Of a DNA stretch of 64,000 bases, positions 56,901-64,000 are shown piece by piece. The notes under the pieces are model-generated. The model did no database searches, had not been told where the DNA came from, and was given only the letters and a program-made list of their open reading frames with translations. Both the position numbers and the translations under genes were made by a program. Within the stretch, counting starts at the first letter, position 1. Each line of letters begins with the position of its first letter. Source of the DNA: an uncultured Roseicyclus sp. GTDB lineage: Bacteria; Pseudomonadota; Alphaproteobacteria; Rhodobacterales; Rhodobacteraceae. The stretch spans positions 887,288 through 951,287 of the forward strand of contig CANLXA010000003.1 in assembly GCA_947494975.1 (NCBI GenBank), written 5' to 3'.

Positions 56901-57160
56901 CGCAAGATGTCCTGCATCACGCTGAACGTGTCTTCGGCGCCGATCCGGTTGGTCAACTCGGTGGAGCCGACGACGTCGACCATGAGCGTCGCAACCCACC
57001 GCTTCTCATTCATCGTCTCATCAAGCACGGGCAGTCGTCTCGATTCATCAAAATGCGTCCAACCCGGCATTTGGGCATGGGGTAACCCTAGGTCGCCTCC
57101 GGGGAGCGGGCCATCGAATTCTAGCCTTGCCGCCTGCGGGCCACTGACACAGGTCTGCAT
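53915..57160 (-). CDS. Class III cyclase / AAA-type ATPase / TPR-like signalling protein
   Basis: A 1,081-residue multidomain protein. Residues about 50-235 are a class III adenylate/guanylate cyclase-like domain: LMVDVVGSTELTNRIG (first metal Asp), FAGDSMFAIFGAP (second Asp) and LGSAVNLAARLQSIAEPGQV (Asn and Arg). About 255-600 is a STAND/AAA-type ATPase with Walker A VHGPAGIGKSRF and Walker B RIVFEDIHWMDAQSAE. About 600-1081 is helical with TPR-like repeats. This plan resembles the LuxR/AfsR-like ATPases with cyclase. The usual Lys before the second Asp is replaced by Asp-Phe, so purine choice or activity is uncertain. The start has GGCGGAG. It lies 33 bp after the GMC gene. Confidence 0.9.
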   Translation of the reverse strand: MQTCVSGPQAARLEFDGPLPGGDLGLPHAQMPGWTHFDESRRLPVLDETMNEKRWVATLMVDVVGSTELTNRIGAEDTFSVMQDILRDIVDSVRGADGYPVDFAGDSMFAIFGAPKAVENAALVACKTAFGILEKVRGRKADFEARYGVSPDIRIGIGGGEVLIGGLGIDEQIRLNALGSAVNLAARLQSIAEPGQVFCSEEVHHEIEGFAETRKVGAFELKGFPDPVIAFRLTDIFEAKTSLEARIFRGGHDYVGREEMIAEFRAWLADDAAQAQVRLVHGPAGIGKSRFIHQALKHPEHQQPNIFVNCSVTTRDEPFAAVADIVRAHVARRGQDPLADMGAALADLSQNDRLISEKTIALLQRRLRHVVENDAVDIRRDLGFLFHAITTRTNTRIVFEDIHWMDAQSAEILGEFLETRARHDKIVLISRFRDDFTWSTTLVPNALELRPLSPGNILSLVQQSFPDFEDLAPLSATVYEKSEGNPLFAEEILRHIKARLTEPGQNPAEIVPVIRTIGTLQNLIFARFDLLPNDLKTSLKFAAIIDRYINHDYLSAQMGRAEEADQVLETAASQGLIEHDAKTQRYRFSHALIRDAIIGSLPRDHKKDLHLQAARIIKEVSGNDTDVNAVLAFHFDQAGAVEPALEHYYAAAQSALDVYALPTCDKFMDRCAELIEDLPTELPPDVLAEALLIWCRCLDIYGNFAKIIRIVTTYRAQLDRSTNIVARTICMSLYGKAQCVGGQIEASLQIIEEAEQIAVDAGDTYAASHVKTIKLWTLIDHPRDYQQEIGEILDEVGKVARATDDDHLTQTVLHMTALRYRVLGDMKNMDATVEALLAFGHARKRNWALAYAKWTESISHHLKGQLDAAQSASYESIEYTVPGTVDWQAAHFFINAARSLSGDRTIRPEIFEAQHQKCLEFGDKVFATPVGQQVAVAMILDGHIRRGWARLQQAGDFALDAGHKASIYRQFLGEAEFLLTLAGLLPSDQPRPRMHPLDLLKAISLRIGAVKRAEQLYQRYFEFRQIPSGFFDADAHLGLAVIAQSRKQDARAEEHFAAAASIYQEQDFAPGLAKVDRLRSA

Positions 57161-57193
57161 CGGTGCTCCGCCGACGGCGTCGCGGCGTTTGGG

Positions 57194-60100
57194 TCAATTG
57201 TAGGTGTTCAGCACCGCAACCAGATCGGGATAGACATCCACATCCGCCCCTTTGCCGATGAACGTGTCCATATGGCCATAGCCTTTGTAGACCTTGCGGC
57301 TGAACTTCTCGCGGGAGGCCGGCATCGAGTTGCGCAGCCACTCCACCGTGCGCAGGGAGGATCCCGGCAGAACGATGGTGTTCTGTGCCCCGGCGATGAA
57401 GTGGTTCGGGAAATCCAGGTTCTCGAAATGCGGCAGGTAGATATCCCTGCCCCTGGCACTGATCGCGTGGCCCGCGGCAAACATCGCCCCCAGCTGTTCG
57501 AAGGATTTGACCGACACCTTGCCGAACATGTCCTTGATCGCGTTGTGGGTTTCGAGGTTGAGGTTCTCGTGAAAGTAACTCGGCCCGTAGATCCCGAAGA
57601 TCCGGTGGCAGGTCGGGCTGTTGCACGGCTCGCCATTGGGGAACGGCACGCTGTACATCATCATGTCGAAGATCGTGTCGAACGTATCGTCGTCCGAGGG
57701 CACCGGCGCGACCATGTCGATCACCGGCATGCCCGACAGCGCCTTTTCGATGTCCTTGCTGCCCATGAATTTGCCGATGGCCTCGGCCACGGCCTTGGGC
57801 AAGCCCTTGTAGATCGCCTGTGCCAGATGCACGTCCGCCTTGAGCAGGTTGAACCAGTTCGTCACCGGATGCACGGTGAGCTGGGACGAGATCATGTTGC
57901 GCACCTGCGCCTTGGTGATCGTGCCTTTCAGGAGCGCCATCTGCGCGGTCAGCGCGCCGACGCAATGGCCCACGATCTGCAGGTCGGACGCGTTGGTTTC
58001 CTGCAGCACCAGGTCCACGGCCCAGGGCCAGTCATTGTCGGCGATATCGTCGATGTCGTAGGGCGCGTAATCGTTGTATTTCCCGCCTTGGGGGCTGCCG
58101 CGATAATCGAACAGCCACACGTCATAGCCGTCGGCCACAAGCGCATCCACGAAGGATTGCGCCGTCGTTTGCACGGCAAAGGATTGCGCGATCGTCGAAA
58201 TCCCCGGGGCCAGAACAACGGGGCCCTTGGCGCCGCCCTGATAGCGGATCAGCTGGCCAACGGGGATCAGGCCGGGGACTTTGGGTGGATTGGTCTCGCA
58301 CGTATAAAGAACCGAAGACACCTTGGGATGGCGCGGCAGGGGCGCGCCATCATCGGGCGGGATGGCGTTTGACGTGTCGGTGCGGCTTTCGAAATTGAAG
58401 AGGTAAGCCGGGACGCCGCCATAGGTCTCGAAGATCAGGCCCGCGAACTTGGCCGCGACGCTGGCGGCGAAATAGGCCTTGATCATCTGGATCGGCTCAA
58501 CCAGCGCGGAGGTGCTGTCGGGCACGGATTTGACGCCCAGAAGCGTCTTGATCAGGCGGTTCCAGAACGCGGTGCCCGTCAGCAGATCCTTGAGCTGCAG
58601 CTTGGTGATCGCGTCGAGCATCATCTCGATAGTGTCGCTGGCGCCTTTCGTGCCGGGATCGGGGTAGTTCGGATCAATCGTGCTGGCCTGTTTGGCCAGA
58701 TCCTGGAGACCCAGTGAAATGATACCGGTCAGGGCGACGCCGTTCTTCTGAGCGCCGGCCACGATATCGGTGTAGGTGATATCGATGGGCAGGGTCGTCA
58801 GATCATGCCACCACGTGGATCCGGGCCTGCGGCGCAGGGTCTTGTGGCCGGAGAAGGCCATGGGCCGCCGCCCGCCACTCAGCTGGCCCTTGTAGGTCAT
58901 GCGCCACTCATCAACCGTTGCCGGATCTGCCGCCAGCAGTTGGAAGGTGCCATCCACGACGTCCAGCGCCGCCTCCGTGCCGCCATCGGCGGGGTCGTTC
59001 ACGGTGAGCGTCCCGGTCAGGGGCACGGGTTTGCTATCGGCCAGCGCAAAATCCAGAGCACTGGGCGCGGAGATGGCGAAGCTGCCCACCAGCGGCTGAT
59101 CATTCGCCCGGCCCCGCGCCGCGGCGACCTCGTAGGGGTCGGACACCCCGCCTGCATGGAGCTTCTCGGGCCGCGATACGTAGCCCGACATGGTTTCCTG
59201 AAACGACAGCGGCGGGCTGACATCACCAAAACTCTTCTCGATTGCCGCCAGCACGCGCGTCACGATCGAAGAATCGTCAGGTACCGTTGCCGGATCGAAT
59301 GCGTCACACAGATCGGAGATGATCCCGAGCATGATCTTCAGCGCCGGGATCAGATCATCGCTGACATCGCTGCCGGACAGCGAATTGAAGGCGGTTTCGG
59401 TGGCCGTGTAGAGCTTGGCCTGGGCGGCGGGATCGGTCACGAGATTGTCGATCAGGTAGGATTTGAAATCCTCGATCACCGTGTCCTTGGTCAGCGACCA
59501 CCAATACGTCTCCAGCTTGCTGATCCCCGAGGACAGATCATCGCGGATCTCCACCAGCTTGTCGTGAATGATCTTGGCTTCGTCATCCGTGGGGATCGGC
59601 GTGATTTCCTGCATCAGCGGGACGGAATTCGCGGGCACCGCCGGGCCGTCCTTGACCCAGCCCTTGCGCTTGATGAGAACATCCATGGCGCGTTCCGTGA
59701 CCGCCGAAATGGTCAGCAACGGGTTGAGCCCGAGGGACGTGGGCATGACGGAGCCATCACAGACCAAAAGCCCGTCATAAACGCCCTCCCCCGACCCGGT
59801 ATAAACCTGGCAATCGGGGTTCACGACGCCGTCGGCGGCGCTATCGGCCATGCGGCAGCCGCCAACCGGGTGAACGGTGACAAGGTTCCAGTCAAACGCC
59901 TCGCTCCAGGTCGGGTTGGGCAGGTAATTCGACCAGATCGATTCCGCGTAAGTGCGCAAGATGTCGTTGTCGCGGGGATAGGGAAACTCGCGGCCCACAC
60001 CGGGCCAGTCGACGACAACGGTATCGGACGTCTGATTGTACCGCAGAAGCCCATCGGCATTGTCATGGGACATTACGAGGTAGGATTGCGTCTGCGCCAG

Positions 60101-61468
60101 AGCGCCGGTGTAGGACAGCGCCGAGATATCGCCGGCTTCCTTGAGCTGCTGGCCCAATTCGCTGATGTCCTTCAGGCGGCGGGCGGCGTCGGGGAACCGC
60201 GTGAAATCCGCCGTGACCGCATCGTTGAGAAAGAAGATCGCGGGATAGGCCGTGGCCAGCGCGCCGGGTGGGGAGCCATCTTCGATGACGAGGCCGTCCT
60301 TGACGTCATCCCCCTCGCCCATATCCACCTTGACGACCCCGGTGATACAGGGCCCCGGCCTATATTGCGGCTTGTTGGGAAGATTGCTGCCAGCCCCAAT
60401 GCTGTAGATCGGTTTGATTGGATTGGGCGGCTCCAATGGTTCCAGCGGCAGTTCCGGCCCGGCCGCATCATCGGGCGGCGGGGGTGGCACGTATTGATCG
60501 ACATTGGCATCGAACCCAAAGCCCAGAATGTCGCCATTGCCCGAAAATCCCTTGCCGAGGTTATCGGCGGAGAGCGGCAATCCGGCCATGGCGGACCGGT
60601 GCAGGATCCCGAAACTGCCCAGTGTTCCTGCGGCCACAACGACCATCTTCGCCTTGATTGCGATTGGTTTTGGAGAGGCGGCACCGGGCGAGACATCCTC
60701 CACGCTCACCACATAGCCCGACGCGTCATCGCCGCTGATTGTCTGGACCTTCGCCTCGGTGGCTATTTTCGCGCCATTGGCATGGGCATAGGGCAGGTAG
60801 TTCATCAGGGTCGTGTTCTTGGCGCCGTAATTGCAGCCCGAACAGCAATCGCCACACATGGTGCAGGCCACCTGCATATTGCCGAAATGGTTCGGGCCCT
60901 GCTTGAACGTCACATTGATCGGCGCGCGTTCAAACGTCCCCAGGCCGGTGCGTTTGGCGGACGTCTCCAGCGCGGCAAGTTTGGGCACGGTCACGTCGTC
61001 GGGAAGCGTGGTCGTCCCCAGCGCCTCGCTGGCCGTGTCGTAATACCCGTCAAGGATCGTGCCACCCTTGTAGATCGCGGGCCAGCGGGGATCGTCGAAG
61101 ACGTTCGGTTGGCATCGGAGCGCGACATTCGCGTTGATCAGGGAGCCGCCCCCCAGCCCGCAGCCGACGATGACGTGCATATCCGCGTTCAGGTGGACCT
61201 CCATGATGCCGTTGGCGCCGGGCACCAGCGGGCCGTTTTCGGCCGTCGAGACCTGCACTTCCTTTTGCACCGATCCCAGATCGGTGGGGTATTCGCCGGG
61301 CAGCACCTCCCGGCCCCGCTCCAGCAGCAGGACATTCCGGCCCGCAAGCGTCAGGCGGGCCGCGGAAATCGCACCGCCATAGCCGGACCCGATCACAATC
61401 GCATCGAAGACAGGGCTCAGATCCGTTTCCGACAGCGTCTTCGATATTCTGTGCATCGTCAGGGTCAT
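57194..61468 (-). CDS. GMC oxidoreductase fused to an alpha/beta hydrolase
   Basis: A 1,424-residue fusion. Residues 1-610 are a GMC/cholesterol-oxidase-like flavoprotein: FAD motif IVIGSGYGGAISAARL (about 25-40), VGCGLGGGSLINANVALR, a Cys cluster in CTMCGDCCSGCNYGAKNT (about 201-218), and the C-terminal VHPVGGCRMADSA with SLGLNPLLTISAVTERA. About 620-800 is helical, about 800-960 is a beta-rich extension with GTLTVNDP and FSGHKTLRRRPG. About 1080-1424 is an alpha/beta hydrolase with box GHCVGALTA, i.e. Cys where Ser is usual, and YKGYGHMDTFIGK with the His. It overlaps the upstream gene by ATGA. Substrate unknown; a sterol or long-chain alcohol is my inference. Confidence 0.88.
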   Translation of the reverse strand: MTLTMHRISKTLSETDLSPVFDAIVIGSGYGGAISAARLTLAGRNVLLLERGREVLPGEYPTDLGSVQKEVQVSTAENGPLVPGANGIMEVHLNADMHVIVGCGLGGGSLINANVALRCQPNVFDDPRWPAIYKGGTILDGYYDTASEALGTTTLPDDVTVPKLAALETSAKRTGLGTFERAPINVTFKQGPNHFGNMQVACTMCGDCCSGCNYGAKNTTLMNYLPYAHANGAKIATEAKVQTISGDDASGYVVSVEDVSPGAASPKPIAIKAKMVVVAAGTLGSFGILHRSAMAGLPLSADNLGKGFSGNGDILGFGFDANVDQYVPPPPPDDAAGPELPLEPLEPPNPIKPIYSIGAGSNLPNKPQYRPGPCITGVVKVDMGEGDDVKDGLVIEDGSPPGALATAYPAIFFLNDAVTADFTRFPDAARRLKDISELGQQLKEAGDISALSYTGALAQTQSYLVMSHDNADGLLRYNQTSDTVVVDWPGVGREFPYPRDNDILRTYAESIWSNYLPNPTWSEAFDWNLVTVHPVGGCRMADSAADGVVNPDCQVYTGSGEGVYDGLLVCDGSVMPTSLGLNPLLTISAVTERAMDVLIKRKGWVKDGPAVPANSVPLMQEITPIPTDDEAKIIHDKLVEIRDDLSSGISKLETYWWSLTKDTVIEDFKSYLIDNLVTDPAAQAKLYTATETAFNSLSGSDVSDDLIPALKIMLGIISDLCDAFDPATVPDDSSIVTRVLAAIEKSFGDVSPPLSFQETMSGYVSRPEKLHAGGVSDPYEVAAARGRANDQPLVGSFAISAPSALDFALADSKPVPLTGTLTVNDPADGGTEAALDVVDGTFQLLAADPATVDEWRMTYKGQLSGGRRPMAFSGHKTLRRRPGSTWWHDLTTLPIDITYTDIVAGAQKNGVALTGIISLGLQDLAKQASTIDPNYPDPGTKGASDTIEMMLDAITKLQLKDLLTGTAFWNRLIKTLLGVKSVPDSTSALVEPIQMIKAYFAASVAAKFAGLIFETYGGVPAYLFNFESRTDTSNAIPPDDGAPLPRHPKVSSVLYTCETNPPKVPGLIPVGQLIRYQGGAKGPVVLAPGISTIAQSFAVQTTAQSFVDALVADGYDVWLFDYRGSPQGGKYNDYAPYDIDDIADNDWPWAVDLVLQETNASDLQIVGHCVGALTAQMALLKGTITKAQVRNMISSQLTVHPVTNWFNLLKADVHLAQAIYKGLPKAVAEAIGKFMGSKDIEKALSGMPVIDMVAPVPSDDDTFDTIFDMMMYSVPFPNGEPCNSPTCHRIFGIYGPSYFHENLNLETHNAIKDMFGKVSVKSFEQLGAMFAAGHAISARGRDIYLPHFENLDFPNHFIAGAQNTIVLPGSSLRTVEWLRNSMPASREKFSRKVYKGYGHMDTFIGKGADVDVYPDLVAVLNTYN

Positions 61469-62970
61469 ACCAGCCCCCCCGATGACCGTGCATCGTCTTC
61501 CGCCCTCTGGGCATTGCGCAAGAACATCTGCTGCTTGTCCAGCAGGCCCGCCGCCACGACGTAGGAGAATTTGCTCCACTCCGCCTCCGCCGCGTCCACC
61601 GCCTTGGTCAGGGACTGGAAGAGCGGGTTGTCCTCATCCGATGTGGGATCGGCGGAGACCACACTTACCTGCCCCACATCACTTTCATCGGGCAGGACCG
61701 TCCCGTCATCGGCGACGATCGTCTTGCGATTGAGTGGCATTTCGAACAACCGAAGGGCGGCGGTGTTCAGGTCGTCATCCACAAACACCGCCGACGCGCC
61801 CTCCACGGTGCTCAGAAGCGCGGTATCGAGCACCCATCCGCCGGTATTGTAAACCGTGACGGGCCGCGCGTATCCCGGCACAACCATCTGATCCTCAAAG
61901 GGTTTATGGGTATGGCCGAACACGAATGTCAGATGCTCGGGCCTGGGATCAGGCAATTCGGCGTCGATCTGCGTGCGCACGGTTTCCGACAGGTATCGCT
62001 TCAGGCCCTCAATCGAACTCTCCGAGAGGATCCTGGTATAGTCGAACCGTTCCAGCGTCGAAAACCGCCCCAGCAAGCTGTCCACGATGGCGTGGCTGAT
62101 GTAATCGAGCCCCCGCGAGATATTCTGCGATTCCGGTAGCGGCAGCATGTCCTGCATTTTCTGGGCCAGAATCCCGGAAATCCGGTTCTGCAATTGATGT
62201 GACGCCCCGCCGGTCGCCAGCAATTTCATGAAGCTGGCCATATCGTCCCCAAGCTCGCCCAGATCCCCCAGCGTGGACCAGCCGAAATCGATCCAGCTGC
62301 CATTGGCCTGTTCCAGTTTTTCCGCCGTCCACGCCCCGTCCTGATGGCCGCTGAGCAATTCGAGAAACCGCGTCATCAACGAATAGAGGCTTTCCACGTA
62401 ATGCCCGTGATGGAACACGACGGCGCGGGTTCCGTCCGGGCTGCACCAGCCGAAATTCGGGTTGTAGGTGGCGACCTGCAGATCAACGTCCAATTCGGCG
62501 ATCACTTCGTTGATGAGGGTTGTCGTGCCCACATCGTCCGGCGGCGCGAAGGCCTTGGTCGTGTGGGCCCAGAATTTGGGGTTATCCAGGTCGATATCCG
62601 GTGTCGGGGTCCGGCCGAACCGGTCCGCCGTCCAGACCTCGTGGTCGTGGTTTCCGGGCAGATAGAAGACCTGGCCGAAGACCGTCTCCCGCGTGCCTTC
62701 ATGGAGAAGGATGTTTCCCAGAAAGGTCCTGAGGATCGAGGTCGTGACATAAGGCGACGCAAACGACAGATCCAGAAGATCCCCGTGCAGGATCAGCTCC
62801 GGTTTTTCGGGCAGCGCCATATGCGTGAGGGTCGCATGAAGCGCGCGCATGAAGGTGATATTGGTGAAGGTATCAACCGCGATATCGGGATTGTCGCTCT
62901 TGTCCAATCCCGTGAACAGGCTGTTCCTTGCACCGACATGCAGATCGGAAATGGCGATGCGTAAGGCCAA
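61465..62970 (-). CDS. Calcineurin-like metallophosphoesterase
   Basis: A 501-residue protein with the calcineurin-type fold. Metal ligands are ISDLHVGARN (Asp9, His11), LHGDLLDL (Asp64), YLPGNHDHE (Asn107, His108), VFHHGHYVES and FVFGHTHKPFEDQ. A helical insert of about 150 residues sits between the last two. The start is a TTG at 62970 with GAGGGACG upstream, directly before the conserved strand LRIAISDLHVG; the open frame runs much further but is not protein-like. It overlaps the GMC-hydrolase start by ATGA, so it leads the operon. Phosphomonoester, diester or cyclic nucleotide are all possible substrates. Confidence 0.87.
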   Translation of the reverse strand: MALRIAISDLHVGARNSLFTGLDKSDNPDIAVDTFTNITFMRALHATLTHMALPEKPELILHGDLLDLSFASPYVTTSILRTFLGNILLHEGTRETVFGQVFYLPGNHDHEVWTADRFGRTPTPDIDLDNPKFWAHTTKAFAPPDDVGTTTLINEVIAELDVDLQVATYNPNFGWCSPDGTRAVVFHHGHYVESLYSLMTRFLELLSGHQDGAWTAEKLEQANGSWIDFGWSTLGDLGELGDDMASFMKLLATGGASHQLQNRISGILAQKMQDMLPLPESQNISRGLDYISHAIVDSLLGRFSTLERFDYTRILSESSIEGLKRYLSETVRTQIDAELPDPRPEHLTFVFGHTHKPFEDQMVVPGYARPVTVYNTGGWVLDTALLSTVEGASAVFVDDDLNTAALRLFEMPLNRKTIVADDGTVLPDESDVGQVSVVSADPTSDEDNPLFQSLTKAVDAAEAEWSKFSYVVAAGLLDKQQMFLRNAQRAEDDARSSGGLV

Positions 62971-63308
62971 AGCTGACGTCCCTCTAACATAATGAAGCGT
63001 ATAGGGATTCGGCAGCAAAGCAAGCGCCGCGAGAGGTGGTTTTCGGGGAAGGCCACATGGCCCCGACGCGACCTGTCGTTGGGACATACCGCTTGCGAGC
63101 AGCGGACTTTTGGATCGCCGACCCACGGGGAGATGAGCACGACGATCCCCAACCCGTACGCCGGCCCCGCCCCCCGGCATCGCCTCCGTCCGCGCAATTC
63201 CGCTCCATTTGTCGGGTAATCTTCGGGACATTCGCGCCCCGGCGAGAGCGTTTGTTAATCCCTGTCCGCCACATTTTCGCCACGGTTCGTGGAACAAGGG
63301 GTGGCGAT
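62971..63308. other. Divergent intergenic region, no gene seen
   Basis: These 338 bp separate the leftward operon from the rightward haem-oxygenase-like gene and should hold both promoters. A weak minus-strand TTGCTG-18-CATTAT lies just before the operon. No palindrome or known operator is clear. Confidence 0.4.
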
Positions 63309-63923
63309 ATGCAACGAACAACGGATTACTCATTGAAGGATCGGATTGATGCCGAAACCTTCATCGACCGCGGCGCGGTCAGGGAGGCTTTCAACCAATT
63401 CGACATAACAACGCGCGACGGATATCTTGGGATCCTGACGGCCCATGAACGGGCGTTGCATAGCCTAGCGCTTGCGCGAACGTCATCCCGGCTGCGGACC
63501 GCGGCAGATGCGGATGTCGATCACCTGCTGGCGCGGATCCGAGCCGATCTGACCTGCCTTGGGCAAGTGGGCTGGGGTGATGTGGCCCTTCCCGGTTCCG
63601 AAACGCCGTTGAACGGGACGGCGCTTGAATATGTCCAGGCGGGATCGCGGCGGGGATTGCGCGCGTTGCGTCAGGTGTGGTCCGGCTCCGCCGATGAGGC
63701 CGTGCGATCTACCTCCCGCTTCCTGACCAGCACCCACAACCCGGCGCGGTGGCGCTCGATCTGTGATCATCTGGATCGGTGCCCGGCCACGGGCGCCGAC
63801 GCCAATGGAGTGGTTGCGGATACGCGCCGGATTTTCTCCATTTATCGGGCCGCTCTGGCCTGGCGCGCGCCCCGGCAACTGCATCCGGACGTGGCGGACG
63901 CCCCTTTTGCCATGGCCAGCTAG
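63309..63923 (+). CDS. Haem-oxygenase-like protein lacking the usual proximal His
   Basis: A 204-residue helical protein whose layout resembles bacterial biliverdin-producing haem oxygenases (BphO/HemO). The segment NGTALEYVQAGSRRGLRALR fits their distal-helix pattern (Y/V-x-x-GSxxG). A C-terminal RRIFSIYRAALAW helix follows. In the N-terminal helix, where known enzymes have RxAHxxL/F, this protein reads VREAFNQFD, with Phe28 where His would be. If the alignment is right, haem cannot be ligated normally, so it may have another role. AAGGGGTGG precedes the ATG. A phytochrome partner, if any, would lie outside the window. Confidence 0.6.
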   Translation: MQRTTDYSLKDRIDAETFIDRGAVREAFNQFDITTRDGYLGILTAHERALHSLALARTSSRLRTAADADVDHLLARIRADLTCLGQVGWGDVALPGSETPLNGTALEYVQAGSRRGLRALRQVWSGSADEAVRSTSRFLTSTHNPARWRSICDHLDRCPATGADANGVVADTRRIFSIYRAALAWRAPRQLHPDVADAPFAMAS

Positions 63924-63936
63924 CCCCCCACGCGAA

Positions 63937-63964
63937 CACCCTCCGCCTGTTGAGGCGAAGGGTG
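63937..63964 (+). terminator. Hairpin after the haem-oxygenase-like gene
   Basis: CACCCTCCGCCT and AGGCGAAGGGTG form a 12-bp stem with one mismatch and loop GTTG, 13 bp after the stop codon. It is followed by CTGTTGGG, not a real T-run, so a moderate terminator call. Confidence 0.6.
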
Positions 63965-64000
63965 CTGTTGGGAGGGAGAGAGTGGGGCCCGGGATCGGGC

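Noticed and set aside
54566..61564. Two huge plus-strand frames (over 800 codons) opposite the cyclase and GMC genes
   Set aside because: Composition is typical of antisense reading of biased codons; the minus-strand proteins have complete domain motifs.

Overview
The window looks like a chromosomal segment of a marine-type alphaproteobacterium, most likely a member of the Rhodobacteraceae (Roseobacter group). The signs are high-GC coding sequence with strong codon bias, the trpGDC-moaC-moeA-lexA gene order, alphaproteobacterial SOS boxes (GAAC-N7-GAAC) in front of lexA, a SAM-II riboswitch in front of metZ, a VPLPA-CTERM surface protein, FolE2, malate synthase G and an RTX export substrate. 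I see no insertion sequence, phage gene or CRISPR array.

Layout. 1-11,400: the end of an aminotransferase, a PpiD-like periplasmic foldase followed 10 bp later by trpE, a convergent polysaccharide-deacetylase-like protein, then trpG-trpD-trpC-moaC-moeA with 1-4 bp overlaps (apart from the trpD-trpC gap) and the self-regulated SOS repressor lexA. 11,600-18,300: pepN, a DUF1624 membrane protein, small membrane proteins and two tandem SLT-domain paralogues. 17,550-22,500: an accessory-looking stretch with a frameshifted RTX remnant, a perfect (CT)20 tract, an intact RTX protein, gatB and the VPLPA-CTERM protein. 22,700-31,800: a DUF4177 protein, BolA, a J-domain protein, an HI0933-type flavoprotein, TrkH, two small proteins, folE2 and the metZ-GNAT-glutamine amidotransferase operon with its riboswitch.

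31,900-36,600: a five-gene cluster (29-residue membrane microprotein, XpaC-like protein, TelA, DUF2927 lipoprotein, SPFH-GYF_2 protein) that looks like one envelope-stress unit. 37,000-49,300: housekeeping genes (cytochrome b561, glcB, a DUF2256 zinc-ribbon protein, ComEC, gltX, gltA, SufE, rnd, purMN). 49,500-53,780: a glycosyltransferase-like orphan, a CAU tRNA, a histidine kinase with no visible partner, an MBL-fold hydrolase and tRNA-Asn.

53,900-63,970 is the most unusual region. Just beyond tRNA-Asn a three-gene minus-strand operon encodes a calcineurin-type phosphoesterase, a 1,424-residue GMC oxidoreductase fused to an alpha/beta hydrolase with a cysteine lipase box, and a 1,081-residue class III cyclase/AAA-type ATPase/TPR-like regulator. 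Facing it is a haem-oxygenase-like protein that appears to lack the haem-ligating histidine. My best candidate for a little-described system is this operon, which may couple lipid or sterol-like oxidation and hydrolysis to nucleotide signalling. The function is inferred from domain content only.
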